Assembly (NCBI RefSeq): GCF_910591885.1
Contig: NC_063277.1
Span: forward strand, 8,742,001 to 8,806,000
Direction: 5' to 3'
Source: Bombus terrestris
Lineage: Eukaryota > Arthropoda > Insecta > Hymenoptera > Apidae
Length of the DNA: 64,000 nucleotides
The position numbers and the translations under genes are program-made. Shown here one piece after another: positions 35,501-48,050 of the stretch (position 1 is the stretch's first letter; each line of letters starts with the position of its first letter). The notes under the pieces are model-generated. The model was given only the letters and a program-made list of their open reading frames with translations, ran no database searches and was not told the DNA's origin.

Positions 35501-35700
35501 ATGGGGTCCTGGAATACCTTTCAATTGTCACACTTTCGTTTTGAAATAACACATGACGCAAAATTTCATCAATCTGCAATTACATTGAACGTTGTAATTA
35601 ATAAGCTGTAAATTAAGATTCAAATTTTCATATTGAAATACCTCAAAAACCCATCAGCTTCCACCTTCATTACAATTTTACAATAATTCCCAATAGCAAC
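32530..35700. other. Alternating AT-rich DNA and small islands
   Basis: AT-rich at 32530-33050. A GC-richer island at 33050-33620 carries overlapping frames of 134 codons (minus, beginning at TTG) and 94 codons (plus, beginning at GTG). Mixed DNA follows, with a small island at 34200-34420 and another patch at 34980-35230. No frame with an ATG in good context and recognisable content was found. Confidence 0.35.
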
Positions 35701-36400
35701 ACCAAATCGTTCCCCAATTGATCCTCAACATAAGAAGCCACCTGATGTTTCGCGATTAATAACACGAAACTCCTCCGTGCTTATGGCGTACGCAAACAGC
35801 TGCATTCCTTTTTGCCATGGGACAAGGGGATATAAATGACTGTCGAAAATTCATGATAAACGCGAGGTCAGTTCTCCGTTCGAAACTTCGCTAGCAAAAC
35901 GATAGTCCTCCCAGCCTATGTATACGTACAGTGGGTTCGCATAAAGTTTGCGCAATTGTGGAAACGGCTGACGTAATTTATGTGGATACAGGGCTCGCGG
36001 TTATATGATATTGTATAAGTACGGTGGGGAGAGTACGTATATGTACATTACGCCCATTAATTTTCGTCCAAGCTGGTTCGTAGCAGCGCGTCAGAAACAG
36101 CAATGTAGTCGTGAACCGCGAAAAAAGTTGCTCGATTAAACCGGATCCCACGGTATTCCCTCAAACCCTCGGCTGGATTAACAGCTTTGTTATTATCACT
36201 TGGTCGGTCACCGACTTTTTTTCCCGTTAACAGATTACGTATGAACTTTTTGATTTGCACACACCCGAAGACATTTATCCGATAATATGTATCCCGAGAT
36301 ATTAACGCTTGAATTACGGGGTTAAATCCGTTTAGCAGCCCTAGTATCCAATTTTCAACCAGGGGAGAAGGTATGCCGTTAAATTAACGCGATGTCGCCA
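35700..36400. promoter_or_regulatory. GC-richer island, possible conserved non-coding block
   Basis: The island contains CTTTGTT (SOX-like), GTTAACAG and GGATTAA-type short motifs near 36175-36235, together with CpG-rich sequence. The only frame (67 codons, minus) is not recognisable. Single short motifs are weak evidence; the case rests on the island standing out from AT-rich flanks. Confidence 0.15.
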
Positions 36401-38000
36401 ATATGTTTCGCTTAACAATGCTTTTATTTTTATCTTTCCGAATGAAACTTCATTTGAAACAGATTACGCTGTAAGCTTATTACTTGGGCCAACGATTGTG
36501 ATTGTTAAACATAGGTTTTATCGATTTCGTTGAGTGTCCGCGATGAACTAAATAGTAAGGTTATTATTTTTTTCACCATATTTATTATATTTATTATATT
36601 ATTAAATTATTAAAACGGGAGGCTTCAAACAAATCGATTTTATTCTACGCTTTTTACTTATTTTTTCATATAGCTTGTTAGCTGTTCATTCGTATCCAAT
36701 TGGGAATTACGTAATCACGTTGGCGCATATTACACTTAACTTTTCATATTCGATTTTGTCTGGAATGAAACCCCAAAAGAAAAAATTTGATTCTACGTTT
36801 TCAGCTTATTTTACCAGGTAGAGAAACTTTTTACCTAGAGAAATTTTTTATTTTCCAACTAAAAGTTATGTAATCAAGTTTGAATGTGTTTGATAAATTT
36901 TCAAATTTGATCTGCTTGAAACCGAAGCTTTCGATAGAAACGTTTTATTCCATATGTGTACAGGATAATTTTTCGTCTGATCGAAGCACGCATCTTGCGA
37001 TATTTTTTGTAGCTAGTATAATATTTATGAATTTTATCAGCTTTTACTCTTACCTTAGGTTTTCAAAAACTTCTGTACTTCGTAAAAGAACGAACTATGT
37101 AAAACGATATTAATCAATTTAATCTAAATTTCAGTTGTTACCATCGTATTCGTAGATCCGTGGAAGCGAGAAGTGATAAATAATTCAACTGTCTCCCAGT
37201 ATAACAACGTACTTTAGATAAATCACCCCAGATAAACACTCCTGCTATCAGATGTATCGCCGTACCTGTTCCCCTAAAAGAATTATATCCCTTCAGTATC
37301 TTAATCTGCTGGTCGTTCTGTCAACATTTAGATATCTATTCGCTACTTAATAGCGATTAAAAAATATTACACGGATCAATGTATCGACTTGTAACGTGAA
37401 AAATAGGTGTTTGCCTACGGGTAGTTTCCTAACGTAAACAAAGATTCTTATCTTTCCCAACCAAAGTAACGAAAAGCTGCTTCTCATGCTTACTAATAGA
37501 TGTGTTTACATCGTAAAGATAACTTAAACAAAATAACTTTTTGAAACAGTATCGTGTATTTCTAACACTGAACATAAGAAATTAAGAGATAAATGTGTCA
37601 AGTTAAGCTGGATTACGTTAAATCCTGAATACATAATTTTTACGTTTGGTAATAGACAGCAGACGTAGGTATGAGCCACTCAGAAGCTAGATCGATAAAC
37701 TCTAAAACGTTATTTTTTGAAAATTATGATTTAGTTTTTTCTATGCTATTTCGAACAAAGACAATAAGAGCCTTAAAATTTTTTAAATAACTTTTCCATT
37801 ATACTGTAACACATAGATCAGCGTTTCCAAAAAATTATATATATCACTACTTTGCACGAAATTATCAAAAAATACATGAAACAATCCGATCCCACGTAAG
37901 AATATCTAGATACTGAGAGTTGCTAAAGGTCAAGCAACTAGGAAGATAAATTCCTCGAAGACCGAGCAGAATGTTCGATATAAAATGAAGTATGCAGTAG
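36400..38000. other. AT-rich gap
   Basis: AT-rich DNA with TTTATTATA-type low-complexity sequence at about 36580-36615. A 77-codon frame at 36880 is hydrophobic and unrecognised. Nothing else is supported. Confidence 0.45.
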
Positions 38001-38560
38001 AAAGTGCTTCTATATCAACTTAAAGACACGAACGTCTTGCGCGTTACAACTCAATACATGGGCCAAGAAGGCAAGCTTGCTATACACGCGCGAACGGCGC
38101 TCGTTTCCCGAAACAAGGGTCTAGCTGGTATTGAGTTACGTTCGCGAGACCGCCACGCGAAACAATCCAGATATTTTATCGAACCATCCAAGTATATCAC
38201 CAGGCTGCTTCGTGTACATTTCTATCCTTCGAAGGATTTCTAAGGTCGCCACCATTATACGTTCAACGCGGGCGTTTACGCGGTTACATCGACCGGAAAC
38301 CCCAGTGTTCAATGCACGCGTACAGGAACACAAGCTAGGAAAAGGGGACAGAAGAGGGGGAGACGCCTATTGTACTTAACGTGGATGCAGATACCGCTTG
38401 TACAGGTGGACATAATCTCTAGTGCGACTGTAGAGCCTTCAGACCTCGAATGCCTATCGTAATCCGCGTTTCAGATCAGCCTTACCAAAGCACGATCAAC
38501 TTGGAAAAATGTATGGACTCTCTATGAACTATGTTCTGTCGTACCGGTCTTTGCTTCTTT
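38000..38560. other. GC-richer island, small ORFs of uncertain value
   Basis: A plus frame is open from 38004 (GTG) to 38243. Its first ATG, at 38058, would give 61 residues beginning MGQEGKLAIHARTALVSR, with T at -3. A second plus frame at 38131 and a minus frame overlap it. All are unrecognised. The island may be regulatory. Confidence 0.2.
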
Positions 38561-39775
38561 TCTTTGACTTCGATACAAGCTTTAGAATTGAGTATTTTTC
38601 TGATATTATTTAACCTCGATAAATATTACGTGTGGTGATTCCTGAAAGTATTTGAAAACTTAGAACAGAAAGCCTTTATGATTTTTTTTTTTTTTTTTGT
38701 ATGTTCAAAACTAATTTTAAAAGTTACAAGACATTTGCTACGAAGAAAAACTATTTTTTATTTCCAACGTAAAGTTACATTCGATTATTATTTCTTAATA
38801 TAGTATCTGCACGAATTTGTCATGAAATAATTTATAAATTGAGACTTCAAAGAATTTGCGGTTAGAAAATTGAGTATTCGTGTCATGGATCACGGAAACA
38901 ACGTTGAAACCTGCTTTATGTAGATACAGATACACGTTAATATGCGGGTGTGACATAGTTTAATAGGTCAAACGCCTTTTTCTCGCATTCTCCGTCTTAT
39001 CCGATGCTAACTAATATCGTATTTCCGGTATTCCAACGCCGCGATCTACATACCGCAGAGTACCGGTTGGGACTCTGGGAAACCGGTCGATCGTGCCTTT
39101 TATTGCCTTTATCCCTCTTTTTCTCAGCTATTCGCGGCATAACCTTAACCTTGAATTAGCTTGATACATTTTTTTTCTTCTTCTTTATACTGTGTATAAT
39201 TTACGTTCGTTACGGAGTCATTGAAAAATTGCTACGTTCGCGAGTAAAGCAAATGGATACATGGACTTTGTAAATGCCGCTTCATCAGCTACTACGAGTC
39301 GGAATGGTCGTTTGAAATTCTCAAATAACAATTTACATTTTTCAAAGCGATGAAAGGATTAAAAAGTTTTAAAAATATAAGAACTTTTCTCTTATTGATT
39401 TATTTTCTTATTTATGTTCTACAGCAAGTATAAAATTACACCTAATTCCAGAAGAAAGTTCTATGCTCATTACACACTTTTTACCTCCATCACTAGGTAG
39501 CATAAACTCATAAACTTTAGGACCTTTATATTTTAGCACCAAATATAAAACTTTTTTCATCTCGTTCCTTGAAGAAGCTGGAGTAACATTTCAACAAAAC
39601 ATCAAAGTGAACTACACTCCGAAATATCTGACACCTATAGATCACTCGAAACCAAAGTTTCTTCGAACTAATGTCTATACTCTGAATCGTCTGCTGTGAT
39701 TTATACCTTGGATCATTTAACGAGAAAGTTTGTCATAGTAAAAATTTACGGGTACGGTATACGGAAACACAGTGG

Positions 39776-39778
<3 letters not shown>
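38560..39778. other. AT-rich gap with a poly-T run
   Basis: AT-rich sequence with 17 T at 38682-38698. A small GC-richer patch lies at 39000-39140. No gene is supported. Confidence 0.45.

Positions 39779-39839
<61 letters not shown>
39779..39839 (+). repeat. Compound (AG)16(TG)14 microsatellite
   Basis: Sixteen AG units (39779-39810) run directly into fourteen TG units (39811-39838) with no interruption. This is the longest perfect simple repeat in the window. The AG part could bind GAGA-type factors and the TG part can adopt Z-DNA. The frame reading Arg-Glu and Val-Cys repeats through it is an artefact of the repeat. It is likely to vary in length between individuals. Confidence 0.95.
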
Positions 39840-39843
<4 letters not shown>

Positions 39844-39849
39844 TTTTCG

Positions 39850-40100
39850 TGGCCGATATGTTCCTAGCAGACTTCGCATACTAACTGCAGAGTTAACGAT
39901 CGCGGATCGATATCTGGTTTGAACGGCGAGACTTTACGACGCCGGGGCCGCGAAATTCGAGGGACCGAGTACGATTTTTGCCTCGGCCCGCGCTGTTTAA
40001 TGCGAACGCCCCGTAAATCTTCCTTTCGCGAACGTACGAAACCTGTTTTGCATGCGCACGTCCGGTAACGATGTTGTCCATGCAAACACAATCATTGATG
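39850..40100. other. CpG-rich island flank next to the microsatellite
   Basis: GC-rich, CpG-dense sequence immediately after the compound microsatellite. Two overlapping minus-strand frames (73 and 75 codons) are Arg-rich, consistent with CpG content, and are not called as genes. This merges into the motif-dense block at 40100-40440. Confidence 0.3.
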
Positions 40101-40440
40101 CAAGAAGAACGCATCGAATAGATTACACGTAACTTGCGGCAACGTAAATCATCGGGGCCAGCGCTAAGGCAGACGCGAAACGATGGATCCTGAAAATGAC
40201 AATGAGTCGCGTCCGCAGCGTAAATCAGAACCGCGTTGATTTATCACCAGCTGCCTGCATCCGCGCAGTTTTAAATCCCACATTATAAAAGAAAATTATC
40301 ATCGAAGCGATTTTCCGAGGAAATTATGCAAATTTACTATCGGCTTCGCGCGCACGACGATGTTCCGGGTTAATGGAAAAGGAATGACGTCATCAATGAC
40401 GCAGCCTTTTGATGCTATTAATCGATGACTTTGTTGTGGT
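40100..40440. promoter_or_regulatory. Enhancer-like island with POU, CRE, E-box and TCF-type motifs
   Basis: In about 340 bases there are a CAGCTG E-box near 40249, an octamer ATGCAAAT at 40326-40333 (POU site), a perfect CRE TGACGTCA at 40385-40392, a second TGACGC at about 40397, CCTTTGATG (TCF/pangolin-like) at about 40404, and ATTAATCGAT near 40417. The block is GC-richer and sharply bounded on the right by AT-rich DNA. No open frame spans it. This density of distinct full-length motifs is the strongest enhancer-like signal in the window. Function and target gene are inferred only. Confidence 0.35.
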
Positions 40441-41580
40441 AGTTGGGACATATATGATATATTTATCATATGTCTATTTAGCTGAGAGCTTTGACTTTGA
40501 AAAAAATGTAGGTATTTGACAATTTTTCCGAAAAATGGAAAATCTTCCGAGGAATTGGTTTTAATGATATTTATTTTTGAAGCGATATTTATTTATTTTG
40601 ATATTTATAATGATATTTAAACGAAGTACACTTACATTTAAAATGTGTTATTGCGTGAATGCGTAAGAAAATGAAAAACTTGATATGCAAAAGAAGTATA
40701 TCAAAGGTTAAAAGCAGAAATTATAAAATATTCTAACCAGAGGATGCTTGACATATCAAAAGCAAGTATTACAGTATAATATTTTATAGTTTCTACTGTT
40801 AATTTTTAATATTTCTCTTTTCGTATCAAGTTCTTAATTTTCTTTTAAGTAACAAACAAAAAGCTAAGAAATCTCGTATCTGATGAATTTATGAGATAAC
40901 ATTTCTTAAAATTGTGTATACAAGTATTTCGCTGTTGTGGAAAAGAAGAAAAATTTTCATCTGATAACCGGGGCAACGTAATCGAGTTTGAAGAACAAAG
41001 TACAAAAGATAATGTAACACAGCCATTATTGAACAAGGACGTAAACGACTCCGCAGGAAATTTTCTTCAACAATTTTAAGAATGCTTTTACCGTGTCTGT
41101 TAAGGTATCTGAACTATTTCAATTGAAACTTACAATTCCGCCGAAGTTACGAAGTGAAACAACACAAATGTTCATTTTACATAGGCGAAGTTTTACAATT
41201 CGAGAAACTGAGACTTTCCATGAGAGCATCAATCTTTAAGGACATCTCGCGCTTTAAAACGTTTAAGGGAAGAGTAATCTAAATAACAATCCAATTGTTG
41301 TAATCATATAAAATGAAGAAGAACTTATTCCTTCTTGTAATCTTAATATTCTTATGCCCCAATCTTAATTTAATTGCAACAAATTAAAAAATTGTTTGAT
41401 TCGCAATAAGTCAAATTTTCAAATCAATCGTCGATAATTCTTTCAAATTTTTCTCAAATTTAAGGACTCTTTTAACGATAAAATAGCATGATTGAGTAAC
41501 AAAACTGTGGCAAAGAACGAAGAGCGAGGTTAAAATTTCGTTTCTCTTTTTCAATAAAATCGATCTACCTTGAAAATATG
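40440..41580. other. AT-rich gap
   Basis: AT-rich DNA without a supported feature. Confidence 0.45.
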
Positions 41581-41581
41581 A

Positions 41582-41878
41582 TTAAAACGTTAACTTCACG
41601 CGTGCTGGATACAAGCTTCTCCTTTTTGCACGAGCAAGTACCAGCAGATCGACATCGGGGACGGCCAAGCCGGGATTTAAGAGCGGATCGCCGTGGTTTT
41701 TCATGCAAACGATAGCTTGCGCACGTCCAGCCGCCACGCGAGGCATGATTTCTTTGGCCGACGCATTCGTCAACGTCGCACGGCCGAGTCGCAGAAATTT
41801 AACCCGCTCGAGAAATGGACGGCTTTGTGGCGTGCTATTCACGGCCAGACTATATCCACAGCACAAAACGTGGTCCAT
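41582..41878 (-). CDS. Candidate 98-aa ORF, coding-like composition
   Basis: The minus-strand frame from an ATG at 41878 begins MDHVLCCGYSLAVNSTPQSR and ends YPARVKLTF. Codons are rich in G at position one and in GCG, CTG and CGT, as in GC-rich coding DNA. The middle has Ala/Gly/Val-rich helical character; no signal peptide is evident. The start context is weak at -3 (T) with G at +4. The open frame extends 12 codons further upstream without another ATG. Two plus-strand frames are also open across the same island, which weakens the case. I recognise no family. It is GC-rich compared with its flanks, so a short transferred or conserved segment is possible. Confidence 0.18.
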   Translation of the reverse strand: MDHVLCCGYSLAVNSTPQSRPFLERVKFLRLGRATLTNASAKEIMPRVAAGRAQAIVCMKNHGDPLLNPGLAVPDVDLLVLARAKRRSLYPARVKLTF

Positions 41879-41919
41879 GAAAAGCTTCGATTTGTATCCC
41901 CGTCGTATAACCACCTGAT

Positions 41920-43990
41920 CAGGTTATCCTTCCTTCGGAATTTTTATAAAAATTCGAACTTCCATTTCATGATTTGTTATCGCAATTCTGTATATTTTAT
42001 ATACTCTATATATCTCACTTATTCTATATAATCCTTATATCCTACGTATCCTATACACTTTACATGGATGATGTAATATTTTAAATCAATATACGACGTT
42101 TTGAATAAAAGATAGTGAAATAGTGGATTTGGAAAGGGTAGTTTTTTTTTAATTTTATCTTCATTTAAAAGATGCTTAAATGCAAAATGATATAATTTAA
42201 AGTACCACGAAAAAGTGCTGAATTTGTTATTTAAAAATGTAGAATTGCAGTTTCGCTCGTGCGCATGTTTGCTCATATAGTAGCCAATTTAAATATTTTA
42301 ATCTGAAATCTATTTAGAAAACTGAAAAATTATATGTTTTTGTAAAATCTTTTATTGTATTCTGGCGATTCGATTTGGAATTAATCGCAATATTTTCGTA
42401 ACGTATTATGTCCCTTCTCATCTCTTCATTATTTAACCAAACCTTACAATTATTTTTCCAATTAAACTATTATTCTCAACTGTGATGTTTTTAAAACATT
42501 TTCCTCATTTCCCTCTCAAAGAGAATACACCATAACTTTAAAATAAATTACTAAATATCTACTAATATTTCCTAGACGCCGAATTAAAAACTTACAATTT
42601 TGGACAACTGTTAGGAATTCTTTAATTTAGCATCAAATTGAATATTATTCTTTTAGTCGTTCATTATATCTACAAAGCATACGCTATAAAATATATGTAG
42701 ATGGGGAATTTAAATGCATTAAATGCGTAAGTCTTCCTATCACAAAGTAGGATTTAATTCCTGATGTAGAGGGTATTTAAAAAAAGTTCCGGGTGAATTA
42801 CACATAAAAATGATGTAATAAAAATCTGGCGTTTAAACGTAATTGTTTAAAAGTGAATATAGTTACAATTTATGAAAATATGTGTATCTTACACGTGCCA
42901 TAACGTAAATCATCTCTTGTGGCAAGGATTCGTGTGCATTCGCTAAATAAATTACCACGGCTTTATACATGAATATTTAATCACCATTATCATTTATTCC
43001 ACCGGTGCAGGATTCGCTACCATGAAAAAAACTTCCGTCAAACTCGATAAATTAACTAAACTCGCCGACTAAACGTTGATATCCTGACCCCCGCGAAACT
43101 TCCAACATCGTTTTCAGCATAAATGGTTGCACGCCCTCCGACGAAAGAGTAAATTTCTCGTTTCGCTCGCGTTCACCTGGTTATTTCGTTAAACCAATAC
43201 GTTCGCACAGTTTTATCTTCGCACAAATTTTTAATCATATTATACTTGGATTAATTCTGTACCTCTATGCTGTTATGTTCATTGAGCCATATGCTGAAAC
43301 GGTTTTTCACAATAATAATTATTTAGAGATATATATAATACCATTCTAAGATTTTATTGAAAATTTGTTTAAATCATTGTATAGTGATCAGAGAAAGTAT
43401 TGATACACGTCCTTATTATCCAATTAAGCGTTCCTTTATCAGGTTCTACATTTTTTTCAAACCATCAAATTCTAATTGTTATATGAAAGTACTATTAATT
43501 CATACGTACTTTAATATAAGTGATGTTATACAGTTCTCATATTTGTAAAATAAAGAAATATTCAGTTAAAATACAGGTACTAACAAGATATATGGAAATA
43601 TTTTCCTCATTTTGATATCTTCATTTATTTTATGTACTGTTCTTCAAAGTTTCGAATATAGTAGTAATAAGTTACTAATATATTCATTCTTTAAATAACT
43701 CGACAATTGGTGACTGAATGCGCAAATACTTTTCCGATCTACAGATATAAAGAAAAATTAAGTATCTGACAAAAGATGGTACTTTTATACAACAATAGAA
43801 ACATCTCCACTTGTATAACCACCAATATAATTATTATAACGCAATTAATTTTGGAAGCTCACATGAGATAATTAGACATTGACAAGATCGAAAGACATCA
43901 AAGCTTTTTAACCAGATGATTTAAAGGGAAAATGGAAAGCGAAGGGGAAAGGGAAAAAATATAATAAGAATAAAGCTCTCATATGTGCGC
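41920..43990. other. AT-rich gap with TAT-rich low complexity
   Basis: AT-rich DNA, with degenerate TATCC/TATAT repeats at about 41990-42060. A GC-richer patch lies at 43000-43220. No gene is supported. Confidence 0.45.
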
Positions 43991-44620
43991 AGACACATTA
44001 GTCCCCGCCTAAACCCTCGGAAGCCGGTCTAGTGGTCGTTCCTTGCGTCGGGTTTAATTTTATTCCGTTGAGCGAGAAAAGCGTCGCTCAGACGAGGGAA
44101 AAAGAAGGAAAAACATAGGAAACGAGGGTGGCCGGCCTCGTTCTCGGTGGTTTCGTTCCTTGCCGCTGTCACTGGCTCTAAAGGACGAATTAGATTACCT
44201 CCGACTCGATTAAACCGGCGTCATTCGAGGCTCGCCCAAGATAATCTCGGACGTTGCCTCGCCGTGGTTCGTGTTGTCGACACGTTCCACAGGAATCCGT
44301 GATTTTCGTGCGCGTATTACTAGCCAGCAACTTTTACGAAACCGTAATACCGCAGCGAAAACTATTCCTCGAAATAATTATCCGCGGATAATTATCAACA
44401 AGCAAGTTCTCTTGCGAAATATAAAATGCCGTATAATGAACGATAATTTTAATGCAACTTCTGCGTTCTTTCTCTCTCTCTTTCTCTCACTTTGTGATAA
44501 ATTTATTCAACGCGAAATTTCGGTACGTGACGTTCAACGATTCCCCGGTTTCCAACCCGAGTTAAATATTTGTCGAATTCTTACAATTGAATGTCTGTGA
44601 TTAGCATTTAATGTGCTCAC
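43990..44620. other. GC/CpG island without a clear gene
   Basis: CpG-dense sequence. A 109-codon plus frame at 44271-44600 starts at GTG and contains a C/T microsatellite at 44466-44488. It is not called. The block may be regulatory. Confidence 0.3.
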
Positions 44621-46310
44621 AGACACGTTACGAGGGAATCTCATGAAATATATCTTCGATAGCGGATTTTGAACTTCGAAGAGAGAAAAATTAGGGATAT
44701 ATTTTATAATTTAACTCGTGGGCTGGATGTGATATAGTTTTTAAACTCCTCTTGAATTATCTATTTGTTCAATGATAAGCGGATCATTCATTTTTGAAAA
44801 TCTTTTAAGGAAATAACATACTATAATTATAATTTGCGTCATAGTGTATATAATGTATTGCAAAGTAATTGCCTGAATATGCAGATGTAATATTACATTG
44901 GTCGTTATTTTTAAATTATCGTAACGTAAGTATAAGAAAAAAGGAACAATTTAGTATCCGAGAATAACCGTTGACAGCCCTGCATTAACTCGTTGAATGA
45001 ATGTAATCAAAAGGGTTGTAACAGGAAGTATAGTGAGAATTAATAGCCTGAAAAAATTATAATTATTAATCCGACCTGTTAGCAATATAGTGCACTTACA
45101 AGATCTCGTAACAATAAAATTAATCGTATATCTTAGAAACAATTCATTAGTACCATAACGAAAGTAACAACCATCATAGATATAATTAAACGCCCAACGT
45201 TTAACAAATTAATTTTTCAACATTTATTAACGTTTTCCTAGTAGGATATTATAGATATATTTTTAACTAATGTAAGAACAGCTATATTCCCTTATTACGA
45301 ATTTATTTGCATGACTGATTATTAATTATTGACTATTAGTTAGAAGCGATTGAACTCGGCCTGTATTAATGAAAGTACATAATGCCAGTTCGAATGCACG
45401 TCGACGTGTTTATATGATCGCTATTAAAGGATTTAAACGTAAGACCAGAATATTTAGGAGCTCAAATAGCTGTATAAATTTCTTGTAATAATTTAGAGTA
45501 TTTTAATTTCGTTAAAAAAATGTTCCTCTTTTTATGTAAATATTCCTGTATTATTATAACTAATTGAAAGTAAATGTAAATAAAAGATTCTGGATATTCC
45601 ATTTAATTTGCTGACAAGAACATGTCACAAGAGTGAGGTTGGTATCTATCATAAATCAATATTTTTTTACAAAATCGAGAGAAAAACAAACGAAAACGTT
45701 ATTTCAAACAGTGCCAATGTCAACTACGATATTCATGCAAATATTCAATATTAAAATTTCGTAAACTCAGATCGATCTAGATTCACAGAAAAAGATTCAT
45801 TCGTATAGAATATCTTAATTTTTCATAGTTTTAATTATGATTTGGTAAGCAAACTCCACAATACCTCTAGTATTTTTTGAATGTGTAGAGCAAAATAGAG
45901 CAACATTTTGTAATCATAATTTTACACCGAAAATATCACATACATATTTCTACATACACTTCGCATAACATATTAACGGGAGGAAAACGGTACCTTAATG
46001 AAACGATTCCTTTCACTTCTATCACTCTCGGTTTTCTCCACTCTCTCCTTTCTCCCGTTCGCTGTATACAAAACTATTAGTAATCAAAAACTTTCCTAGC
46101 TCACACTCTCATCTCAAGCTACATTTAAAAGCCCGTCATTCCCATAGAGATATTACACATCTAAAATATTGAAATTCTACGTGAAATACTCCTATATGAT
46201 TTAATGTTTACATGTCACATATATTTTAAGAAAATAAATTCTTTAAGTTTGCCGTGCATACGAAATTTCTACAGAGACAGAATTCCAGCTCGGATAATGT
46301 ACTTCGTTAG
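44620..46310. other. AT-rich gap
   Basis: AT-rich sequence; no feature is supported. Confidence 0.45.
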
Positions 46311-46895
46311 AGTGTTTTATCGCGCCAGGTTGGCGCGCGCGTGCTCGTAGATAGAAGGAAAAAATTCATACAAGAGAAGAGAGCCGGTGTAACGGTAAAC
46401 TGGAGTGTAGCAATAGCAATCGAGATTCGACGGTACGTGGAATCACGCGATGCTATAACTTGTATACGCGTCGCGTATCTCGATTCTTAAATCGTGGTTG
46501 TTTTCCGTAGCCTAGGTTTCTCGAAGCCTCGAGCCAAGGGGGTTGTGCGTTATATCGTGCCGAATTGCGGTGTCTCGGCGATACGACGGTACTCTGCGTT
46601 TGTGTATGTATGTGTGTGTCTGTATGTTGGAGAAATCCCATGAAATAGGTGCGCACACACCGGTGGTACACGGTGTTGCAGAAGAGGGGAGCGATGCGAC
46701 GCGGTACAGCGCGGCAGTAAACGTTAATTGAATGCGCTAATTCACTCTCTAATCTTGTGTAACCGTATTTACGCGTAATTGCAAAATACACGGCCGCGAT
46801 ATTGCCTCGCGGGGCGTGGTGCACTTCTGCGAGCTCGCGAAGGTCGTCGCATACAGAACCGGGATTTTCAGCCACCTACGGGAATATTAATTTAC

Positions 46896-46937
46896 AGAGA
46901 GGAAGAGAAAGGGAGGGAGAGAGAGAGAGAGAGAAAG
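46896..46937 (+). repeat. GA-rich microsatellite
   Basis: A/G-only tract whose core is (GA)9 at 46917-46934. It may bind GAGA-type factors. It produces the Arg-Glu repeat in the overlapping plus frame. Confidence 0.85.
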
Positions 46938-47027
46938 TTCGTTGGGACGCCGTGGCAAATACCTATAGCCGAATATCAAGCACGTAACGCGACGTACCGC
47001 GCTGGTCCCTGTACTCTCATTCCGAGT

Positions 47028-47168
47028 ATGGCACTGGCGCGCACGAAACGTTCCCGTAATTACGTTCACCTACCAGAGGAGTTGCTGCTGGAAAATGGGC
47101 CGCTATACCGTTTGCAAAAACATTATTTACTGTTTGTTAGCGTAATCTGCGAACGATTCGCTAAGTAA
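47028..47168 (+). CDS. Candidate 46-aa small ORF
   Basis: The ATG has A at -3 and G at +4. The product begins MALARTKRSRNYVHLPEELL, with a basic N-terminus followed by an amphipathic, leucine-rich part. The frame continues upstream without an ATG through a GA microsatellite. No family is recognised. Too short to separate from chance. Confidence 0.1.
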   Translation: MALARTKRSRNYVHLPEELLLENGPLYRLQKHYLLFVSVICERFAK

Positions 47169-47179
47169 ACCGACGTTTT

Positions 47180-48050
47180 CCCTTATTGTTTTCCTGATAT
47201 CTACGGTCTACTTCATTTCCTTCCTTCTCTTGAAAGATTGCTTTTTGAAATAGAACGTGGGACACTGTTTTTTGGGAATCATATCTTTTGCACGCGTTGA
47301 ATGTCGAAAGCGTTTGATAACGTCTTTTGCGTTGGCGATTTGTTCGAGGTAATTTCCAAATTGCGATCGTTTTATAAATATAGTCGATAAGAATACAAGT
47401 TTATCTTATTTTCGTTAATAACGCTTTCTCTTTTAGAACCACAGAGTTAAAAGATAGAATTCGGTAACGTAAATTAATCGAGAAATAGGAAACGTAAATA
47501 TTAGAAACAACTTTATCGAGCTGAATGCAAATCCGACTAACTTCCAAGTTATCCAACATTCTGCGGATATTTCACAGTATCTCTCTCGGAAGTAGATGAA
47601 ACGGAAACAAGGTAAAAAGCGAAACGTGACTCTTGTATGCCGATAACGAGAGCAAACCTTATTCTCTCGAAATTGTTCTCATTGTATGCTCGTAACAAGT
47701 TTATGTCTATACCAGCGATTTTAACATTAAAATCGGTCTCTAAATGAAAATTGGAGCTCCTAATTTTTCCCGTTTAATGGACCTGTCGTTCGAGGAGTCT
47801 CGTTTCTCTCGAAATAGAAGTCATGGCTCTGCCAAGAGAAATCCAACTATTAACACTTCCACTCCGATTTCCCGTATATGCTAAACGACAAAGAAGGAAT
47901 CAACGTTCGTTGGAGAGGAGAGAATCCGAAATAAACGAACAGACGAGCAAGAAAGGCTGATTAATACTCGAGGTATTGTTTTATGGAAATTTCCAGCAGC
48001 ACTGGACACTTTTTATTCATCAGCTCTGCAGTCGTGTAACCCATTAGAGG
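47180..48050. other. Mixed-composition spacer, no gene seen
   Basis: Intermediate GC. No open frame above 60 codons and no repeat was recognised. Confidence 0.4.

Larger units (their letters stand above)
46310..47180. other. CpG-rich island with GT and GA microsatellites
   Basis: The island begins with a GC hairpin, CGCGCCA and TGGCGCG arms at 46321-46337 with a 3-base loop, which includes an E2F-like TTGGCGCGC. A TG-rich tract lies at 46598-46630 and a GA-rich tract at 46896-46937. Frames of 140 codons (minus, from GTG) and 129 codons (plus, from TTG) lie across these repeats and are treated as artefacts. Confidence 0.35.

Noticed and set aside
46453..46875. 140-codon minus-strand frame
   Set aside because: It begins at GTG rather than ATG, and part of its sequence (His-Thr repeats) is the reading of a TG microsatellite.
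46779..47027. Upstream part of the 129-codon plus frame
   Set aside because: It begins at TTG directly after a TAA and runs through a GA microsatellite as Arg-Glu repeats. Only the ATG-initiated tail was kept as a weak candidate.
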